Shown here: one piece after another, positions 59,506-64,000 of the stretch
How the letters are laid out: each line of letters begins with the position of its first letter
Numbering within the stretch: position 1 is the first letter of the stretch
Assembly (NCBI GenBank): GCA_965197795.1
Contig: OZ240228.1
Span: 1,054,001 to 1,118,000, forward strand
DNA: 64,000 bases
Source: WHTK01 sp965197795
Lineage (GTDB): Bacteria > Chloroflexota > Dehalococcoidia > DSTF01 > WHTK01
Direction: 5' to 3'
Position numbers and translations under genes: made by a program
Notes under the pieces: model-generated
Databases searched by the model: none
What the model was told of the DNA's origin: nothing
The model's input: only the letters and a program-made list of their open reading frames with translations

Positions 59506-60738
59506 CTATCGTTCATTGTCTCTCAGGCGTGTCAGTTGTTTGTCTATGATTGAGGGGATCTCGTAAGGGAGACCTGGAGTCTCAGCTTGCGCGACTGTTA
59601 ACAACGCCGCAACTCGTTCCAGCACGTCCCATATAACTTCAGAGGCGAGGCGGCGTGTCATCCCCCAGGAAACCGCTTCGTTCGCAATTCTGTCTATCGT
59701 GACACGTTCAATTCGGCGCACGTTGTCGATGTACATGGCCAACTCGTCGAGTCCGTAATAGAGTGTCGACATAATGTCATAGACAGGCGCCAAGCGGATG
59801 GATCCTAGAGGTTCATGAACGAGGGAGAAGTTCTTGGCATGAGCATCGCCGTTGCCCAGGAGAACATTCAGAACTACGGCCCGCAGTAATGCGTCGACGG
59901 ACTCGCTGGAAGAGACCGACTGGAGTATTCCAGCAATCCGTTTGAGTGAAGGCCCCCCGTCTGACTGATACTTGCGAGAGGGCAGCGTAGATGTAGCTTG
60001 GCAGAAATCCTCTTGATGTAACCGCTCTACGGATCCATCGTTGTGGACACGCCTGTCGTACCTCTCAACGACAATGAGCTTCCGTCCAGCTATTTCAGTC
60101 GTTTCGACGTTCGCTGTCTCGAGCCCGACGTGCTTTGCTAGGCGCATACTAAATGCCTCATTCTCTACAGTTAGAGGGTATTGGATTATTTCAGGCTTGA
60201 GTATGTGCGTTGAAGGAGTGCCGTCGACGGGCTCGCCCCAAGAGCCGTCTGGCAGCCGCGTTAGAAGTAATTTCTCCTGGACGCCCGCCAGTGATATTCG
60301 AACCAGGCCACTCACTCCGAGTGGCGCATTTCGAAGATTGGAAACGCGGTTCTCAAGTTCCGGATCAGTTAGCAGTTTAGCAGTGAGAGTGGTCGCGATT
60401 GGGGGCTGGTCGGCTTCAACCGGTTGAATGACAATCGCACCTGCACAATCTCGGCCCAGTGCCTCGATAAGACGATAGGAATCATCGGGCCTGATTCCAA
60501 AGTCTCTCGCGATGGTCTCTCTTGGCTGGCCCTCTGGGAGCAGTCCATCGAGGAAGGCTCGCACCGGAAGGTGGGTATATCTCTCGTTCCTCAGAGGTAG
60601 GGAAAGCGACAGGAAGGGTGTACCGAGTTCGTAGTGATGAAAGGCGTCCTCAGTGTATTCAAGTCGAAGTTGCCCCTTTTGGCGTGTGATTACGGCGACC
60701 AGGGTGCCATAAAGCCACACTGCCAACTGATCGGCCAT
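59506..60738 (-). CDS. hipA: HipA-type serine/threonine kinase toxin
   Basis: A 410-residue HipA. The N-terminal Couple_hipA-like part (LAVWLYGTLVAVITRQKGQLRLEYTEDAF, LPVRAFLDGLLPEG) precedes a kinase domain with GNGDAHAKNFSLVH (catalytic Asp and Asn-type loop, ~293-306) and the metal-binding PVYDIMSTLYY. Related toxins phosphorylate aminoacyl-tRNA synthetases and induce dormancy. The start overlaps the hipB stop (TAATG). G+C is clearly lower than in flanking genes, suggesting transfer. Confidence 0.93.
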   Translation of the reverse strand: MADQLAVWLYGTLVAVITRQKGQLRLEYTEDAFHHYELGTPFLSLSLPLRNERYTHLPVRAFLDGLLPEGQPRETIARDFGIRPDDSYRLIEALGRDCAGAIVIQPVEADQPPIATTLTAKLLTDPELENRVSNLRNAPLGVSGLVRISLAGVQEKLLLTRLPDGSWGEPVDGTPSTHILKPEIIQYPLTVENEAFSMRLAKHVGLETANVETTEIAGRKLIVVERYDRRVHNDGSVERLHQEDFCQATSTLPSRKYQSDGGPSLKRIAGILQSVSSSESVDALLRAVVLNVLLGNGDAHAKNFSLVHEPLGSIRLAPVYDIMSTLYYGLDELAMYIDNVRRIERVTIDRIANEAVSWGMTRRLASEVIWDVLERVAALLTVAQAETPGLPYEIPSIIDKQLTRLRDNER

Positions 60739-60992
60739 TACCAGTCAGCTCGTTCTAGTGTTATTCGGACTCCGAGTCGCCTGAGTACCCGCAGGAGCCG
60801 TGTCAATTGCTCTGTTTCATGACCGTGCTCCAGGTTTGAGAGGTACGAGCGGTGGATGCCGGCTTGGTCGGCCAGCTCCGCCTGGGAGAGCCCCTGTTGT
60901 TGGCGAAAATGTCGAATGGCCGCTCCTATCGAATCAGAACCGTAGACTCTGAAGGATTCCTTCTTGCTCGGCGGGCGGTTATTTGTCTTCAT
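60738..60992 (-). CDS. hipB: HipB-type XRE antitoxin
   Basis: About 84 residues, one helix-turn-helix domain: IGAAIRHFRQQQGLSQAELADQAGIHRSYLSNLEHGHETEQLTRLLRVLRRLGV. It should bind HipA and its own operators. ATG 60992 is preferred over 61010, because a TGCTATACT -10 element would put the transcription start within 0-2 nt of it, making the mRNA leaderless; no ribosome-binding site is present. The three palindromes upstream are its likely operators. Confidence 0.9.
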   Translation of the reverse strand: MKTNNRPPSKKESFRVYGSDSIGAAIRHFRQQQGLSQAELADQAGIHRSYLSNLEHGHETEQLTRLLRVLRRLGVRITLERADW

Positions 60993-61000
60993 TTGTCGAC

Positions 61001-61009
61001 AGTATAGCA
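61001..61009 (-). promoter_or_regulatory. Extended -10 promoter of hipBA
   Basis: TGC-TATACT on the minus strand, 8 nt before ATG 60992. The first operator begins at the next base upstream, so repressor binding would occlude it. Confidence 0.65.
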
Positions 61010-61079
61010 TGTCTTGATTTCAAGACATAATGCTGTGTCGCGATTTTAAGACATTCCAGTGTGTCGCAATTCAGGGACA
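61010..61079. promoter_or_regulatory. Three HipB operators at an exact 26-bp period
   Basis: TGTCTTGATTTCAAGACA (61010), TGTCGCGATTTTAAGACA (61036) and TGTCGCAATTCAGGGACA (61062). Each is an 18-bp dyad with TGTC/GACA ends and a central ATT; starts are exactly 26 bp apart. The first is a perfect palindrome and touches the -10 element. Confidence 0.8.
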
Positions 61080-61205
61080 TAGGCGCTCGACAGCTCTTGA
61101 TGCACGATCTCCTGTATTAATAGGCGAACCGGTTTCTTGTTCAAGGTAGGGGCCAGGCGTATATTCGGAGGGATTCAAGGCGGGCGTTTATCCGGGAGGA
61201 CGGCG

Positions 61206-61688
61206 TTGGTTAAAAAGGTAGTGGACGAGCGCGAGATGAGCGGCGCGCTGCTGAAGCCGAGCTTGAAGAGCTTGCAGGAGTCGCATCTGCAGGCGGTGCG
61301 AAATATCGCGGAGCAGCTCTTCCCGTTCCCGACGCCGGAGTACCCGCATTTCCGCACCTTCGTGAACCAGCCGGAGACGGAGCAGAAGATCTTCACGAAC
61401 TACGGCAACAACCTGGAGCCGGACATCGTGGTGCTGCAATGGCCGGAGAAGCTGCCGGCGATGGTGGCGGAGGTGGTCACGCCGGAGATGCTGCGCGACG
61501 ACGTTGCGGAAGAGGTCTGGGCCGTGGAGGCGCGGCTGGACGGTGTGAAGTTCTTCCTCTACGTGCCGGCGGGCCACGCGTCTGAGTCGAAGGCATTGCT
61601 CAAGAAGCACCGGATCAAAGACGTATCGCTGCGGACGTGGCGAAACATCACGGGCCGCAAGACGATCGACGTGGCGGCCGTCCGCTAG
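61206..61688 (+). CDS. Hypothetical protein, possible restriction-endonuclease-like fold
   Basis: About 160 residues from TTG 61206, six nucleotides after GGAGG. The segment ETEQKIFTNYGNNLEPDIVVLQWPEKLPAMVAEVVTPEML resembles the PD...E core of PD-(D/E)xK nucleases, although the usual Lys after the Glu is not seen; KFFLYVPAGHASESKALLKKHRI resembles the later strand and helix. It is divergent from hipBA. The stop shares a TAGTG overlap with the next gene. The function is unknown. Confidence 0.6.
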   Translation: MVKKVVDEREMSGALLKPSLKSLQESHLQAVRNIAEQLFPFPTPEYPHFRTFVNQPETEQKIFTNYGNNLEPDIVVLQWPEKLPAMVAEVVTPEMLRDDVAEEVWAVEARLDGVKFFLYVPAGHASESKALLKKHRIKDVSLRTWRNITGRKTIDVAAVR

Positions 61689-62107
61689 TGACGGTGGACG
61701 CGCTGCGCCAGGGCGGCAAGTACATGCTGTCGCTGGTCGCGGAAGTGGACGGCGAGATCGTGGGTCACCTGCTGTACACGCCGCTGCGGGTTGAGTCCGA
61801 GGCTGGGGTCATAGAGTTTCCGACGCTGGGGCCGCTGGCGGTTTCGCCCGAGCAGCAGAAGCTGGGCATTGGCACGCGATTGGTCGAGGCGGCGCACAAA
61901 GAGCTGCGAGCCGCGGGACATAAGGCGATCTTCGTGCTGGGCCACGTGTCGTATTACCCTCGCTTCGGCTTCAGCCCGGCGCGCGAGTTCGACGTGCATT
62001 ACCAGAACGACCGCGACTCCTGGATGGCGTTGGAGCTGACGCCAGGGGCGTTACGAGACGTTTCCGGGCAGGCGGTCTACGCCGAGGAGTGCTGGAAGTA
62101 CGAGTAG
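61688..62107 (+). CDS. GNAT acetyltransferase, N-terminally short
   Basis: 139 residues from GTG 61688. The YhbS-like GNAT core is clear: MLSLVAEVDGEIVGHLLYTP, LGPLAVSPEQQKLGIGTRLVEAAHKEL (acetyl-CoA loop Q-x-x-G-I-G), LGHVSYYPRFGFSPA and WMALELTPGAL. Homologues have about 30 more residues before VDALRQGG; here that place is taken by the end of the preceding gene. It is therefore probably a truncated gene joined to its neighbour, although the catalytic core is complete. Confidence 0.8.
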   Translation: MTVDALRQGGKYMLSLVAEVDGEIVGHLLYTPLRVESEAGVIEFPTLGPLAVSPEQQKLGIGTRLVEAAHKELRAAGHKAIFVLGHVSYYPRFGFSPAREFDVHYQNDRDSWMALELTPGALRDVSGQAVYAEECWKYE

Positions 62108-62131
62108 GCGGCGCGGACCTCAAGTTCGAGG

Positions 62132-62263
62132 CGCCTGAGGCTTCGCGTCCGGCGCCCTTCCTATCGGTCGGGCTTGTGCGCTTCGCCCTTTGTTCATGCT
62201 AGTTCTGAGGGGAGACCCCTCGACTCCCTCCGCATGGGCTTCGCCCCTACTGACCCTGTTGAC
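62132..62263. repeat. Intergenic hairpin repeat (family A), copy 6
   Basis: Between the GNAT gene and serS. The hairpin 62207-62221 is GAGGGG-AGA-CCCCTC. It has the same flanks as copies 4 and 5 (GTCGGGCTTGTGCGCTTCGCCC; CGCATGGGCTTCGCCCCTAC). Confidence 0.85.
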
Positions 62264-62305
62264 GTGACTTAGATCGGATGGATTTCGGCAGGGGCGGGAC
62301 GCTCG

Positions 62306-63670
62306 TCAGGCTGTACGTGGGATGAGGCGGTCCTTGTTCATGAGGGCCGCGAGTGCGCGCGGGACGAGGACGGAGCCGTCCGCCTGCTGGTAGTTGTCTA
62401 TGATGGCGATGAGCATGCGGCCCATGGCGCAGCCAGTGTCGTTGACCGTGTGGCAGTGGCGCGTGCCGCCGTCGGCGGGTTTGTAACGGATGTTGAGGCG
62501 GCGGGCCTGGTAATCGGTCGTGTTGGTGTCGGTCATGACTTCCATGTACTCCCGGGAGCCTGACAGCCAGACCTCGACGTCGCGCTGGCGGTAGGTGGCG
62601 AGGTATCCCGCGTCGCCGGTGCACTTGTCGACGATGCGGTAGGGCAGCTCGAGCTGCTGCATGAGCCACTCGTTGACTTCGCGAAACTCGGCATAGATGG
62701 CATCCGATTGCTCCGGCGTGCAGACCGCGTTCATCTCTAGCTTGTCGAACTGGTGCACGCGCTTGATGCCCTTGACGTCCTTGCCCCAGGAGCCGGCCTC
62801 GGAGCGGAAGCACGTGGTGAAAGCGAAGACCTTGACAGGCAGCTCTGCGGCTTCGAGGGTGCGGTCCATGAAGTAGCTGAAGTTGGCCGGCTCTGAGGAG
62901 CCGATGAGGAAGAGGGGCAAGGGCTCCTCGACGTTGTCGGTCTTGATCTCGTAGACCTGGTCGCGGCCCTCGGGAAAATGAGACGTGCCGTAGAGAGAGC
63001 GCTCGCGCACGAGAAGCGGCGGGACGATGGGCTGGAAGCCTCGTCGCAGGAGCTCGTCGGTGAGCAGGCGCTGCAGGGCGATCTGCATGACGGCGACGTC
63101 GCCCAAGATGTAGGCGAAGCGGGAGCCTGAGACCTTGCCTCCCTGCAGCGTATCGACGCCGCCAAGGGCCTCGCCGAGGTCGGCGTAGTGCATGGGCATG
63201 AACTCGTCGCCATTGGCGTGAATCGGCGACTGGGGCATGTGGCTAGCCGAGACGTCGCAGCGGCCGAGCTGGGCGGCCGGAAGGTAGCCGGTGTCCGGCA
63301 CCCAGGCGCACTCCTCGACGTTGTCCTGTTCGCCGGCGCCCTCCGGCATTTCGGGGTCGATGAGGTTGGGGAACCAGTCCATGATCGCGGCCCATTCGGC
63401 ATTTACGGTGTCGGACTCTTCGTCGAGGACGCGGGACTCCTCGCGAATCTCCTGGCCGCGGGCGCGGGCTGCGTCGGGGTCGGACTTGCCGAGAGCGGCG
63501 ACCTGCTTCTTTTCGGCGTTGAGGGCGTCGGTTTGCTGCTGCAAGGCGCGACGGCGCTCGTCGAGGGCGAGCCAGCGGTCGACGTCAGCCTTCGCGGGAT
63601 CGACCTTGCGGAGCCGGACGATCCGCTTGAGGCGGTCAGGGTCCTGACGGACGAGCCGGGCGTCAAGCAT
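62306..63670 (-). CDS. serS: Seryl-tRNA synthetase
   Basis: A 454-residue class II synthetase. The N-terminal antiparallel coiled coil (RRRALQQQTDALNAEKKQVAALGKSDPDAARARGQEIREESRVLDEE) binds the tRNA-Ser long arm. The catalytic core has FTTCFRSEAGSWGKDVKGIKRVHQFDKLEM (motif 2) and GCAMGRMLIAIIDNYQQADGSVLVPRAL (motif 3). About 40 residues between the coiled coil and the core (LPAAQLGRCDVSASHMPQSPIHANGD...) look longer than usual. TATCAT lies 5 nt before the ATG. Confidence 0.96.
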   Translation of the reverse strand: MLDARLVRQDPDRLKRIVRLRKVDPAKADVDRWLALDERRRALQQQTDALNAEKKQVAALGKSDPDAARARGQEIREESRVLDEESDTVNAEWAAIMDWFPNLIDPEMPEGAGEQDNVEECAWVPDTGYLPAAQLGRCDVSASHMPQSPIHANGDEFMPMHYADLGEALGGVDTLQGGKVSGSRFAYILGDVAVMQIALQRLLTDELLRRGFQPIVPPLLVRERSLYGTSHFPEGRDQVYEIKTDNVEEPLPLFLIGSSEPANFSYFMDRTLEAAELPVKVFAFTTCFRSEAGSWGKDVKGIKRVHQFDKLEMNAVCTPEQSDAIYAEFREVNEWLMQQLELPYRIVDKCTGDAGYLATYRQRDVEVWLSGSREYMEVMTDTNTTDYQARRLNIRYKPADGGTRHCHTVNDTGCAMGRMLIAIIDNYQQADGSVLVPRALAALMNKDRLIPRTA

Positions 63671-63675
63671 GGGTA

Positions 63676-63681
63676 ATGATA
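63676..63681 (-). promoter_or_regulatory. Candidate -10 (TATCAT) of serS
   Basis: Minus strand, ends 5 nt before the ATG at 63670, with no Shine-Dalgarno; the mRNA would be leaderless. Confidence 0.4.
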
Positions 63682-63739
63682 GGGGCTGCGCCCTTATCCC
63701 CTCTTGAAGGCGTCGTCGAGGGCATCACGGGACGGGACT

Positions 63740-63759
63740 CTGCAGGTTGAAACCTGCAG
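63740..63759. repeat. CTGCAGG palindrome (family B)
   Basis: CTGCAGGTTGAAACCTGCAG, perfect 9-bp stem, between serS and the edge gene. Confidence 0.85.
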
Positions 63760-63796
63760 CTTCGTGGTTGCGATGCTACGTTTCGCTGCATTCGGG

Positions 63797-64000
63797 TCAG
63801 GTCCTCACCGGGAGGGTGGCAGCGAGTCGGATGGCTTCGAGGCCGAGGGACTGGACGTCGGGTGCGAGAGGCTTGGATTCCCCGTTATGAGTCGCGCTGC
63901 CGGTCAGCAGTTCTTCGGTTGAGAACCAGACCAGCGGGCTATCCGGGTCGTAGGAGCGGCCGGGGTAACCGCTACGCAAACGAAGGAAGTAGACGAAGTC
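63797..64000 (-). CDS. Unidentified protein, C-terminal fragment (cut by window edge)
   Basis: The minus-strand frame is open to the right edge and reads DFVYFLRLRSGYPGRSYDPDSPLVWFSTEELLTGSATHNGESKPLAPDVQSLGLEAIRLAATLPVRT. It looks like a normal protein C-terminus, possibly NUDIX-like from FVYFLRLRSG and WFSTEELL, but too little is visible to name it. The internal ATG at 63979 is unlikely to be the true start. Confidence 0.5.
   Translation of the reverse strand, partial: DFVYFLRLRSGYPGRSYDPDSPLVWFSTEELLTGSATHNGESKPLAPDVQSLGLEAIRLAATLPVRT

Noticed and set aside
53380..62263. Family A hairpins as rho-independent terminators
   Set aside because: The stems are followed by GACTCCC or GGCTCCC rather than a T run, and the copies share long flanks, so they are better treated as repeats.

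Overview
The window is high in G+C and densely coded, on both strands. It most likely comes from an uncultivated Chloroflexota bacterium, probably Dehalococcoidia-like. That is inference from gene content (division and cell-wall cluster, two B12-dependent ribonucleotide reductases, an LLM-type flavin/F420 oxidoreductase, a giant Lhr helicase) and from many copies of TCGACAAGCTCAGG-type repeats. No rRNA, tRNA or CRISPR array was seen.

Layout. 1-8.3 kb is an accessory catabolic stretch: the end of an amidase, an ABM-type monooxygenase, a VOC protein, a Rieske oxygenase and a hydantoinase/oxoprolinase pair (hyuB-hyuA) of visibly lower G+C. 8.4-29.3 kb is housekeeping: aspS, hemW, a CDGSH protein, a histone-deacetylase-fold enzyme, a SelW/Rdx-like gene with an in-frame UGA, a methyltransferase, the export block yajC-secD-secF behind a tRNA nucleotidyltransferase fused to a DUF559 nuclease-like domain, def, a CocE hydrolase, an LLM oxidoreductase, priA, a NUDIX gene, a DUF6159-like membrane protein, and rplS-trmD-GNAT-mogA. 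29.5-45.0 kb is a division and cell-wall (dcw) cluster: mraZ-rsmH-ftsL-ftsI-mraY-murD-ftsW-murG-murC-murB-ftsQ-ftsA-ftsZ. It lacks murE and murF and has repeats in several gaps. 45.0-53.4 kb is deoxynucleotide synthesis: nrdR with paired NrdR-box candidates over its promoter, then two different class II reductases separated by two RDD membrane genes. 53.5-64 kb holds a DMT transporter, lhr, a hipBA toxin-antitoxin pair with three operators at an exact 26-bp period, an unknown nuclease-like gene, a truncated acetyltransferase and serS.

Three themes stand out. First, interspersed palindromic repeats sit in intergenic gaps and are also read in frame inside nrdJ (both copies), lhr, murB and cca. 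Second, several genes have a -10-like element only 5-10 nt before the start codon and no Shine-Dalgarno, which suggests leaderless mRNAs. Third, at least eight indels break recognisable genes, many in homopolymers or GC dinucleotide runs; these are either assembly errors or recent decay and should be resolved before the genes are called dead.
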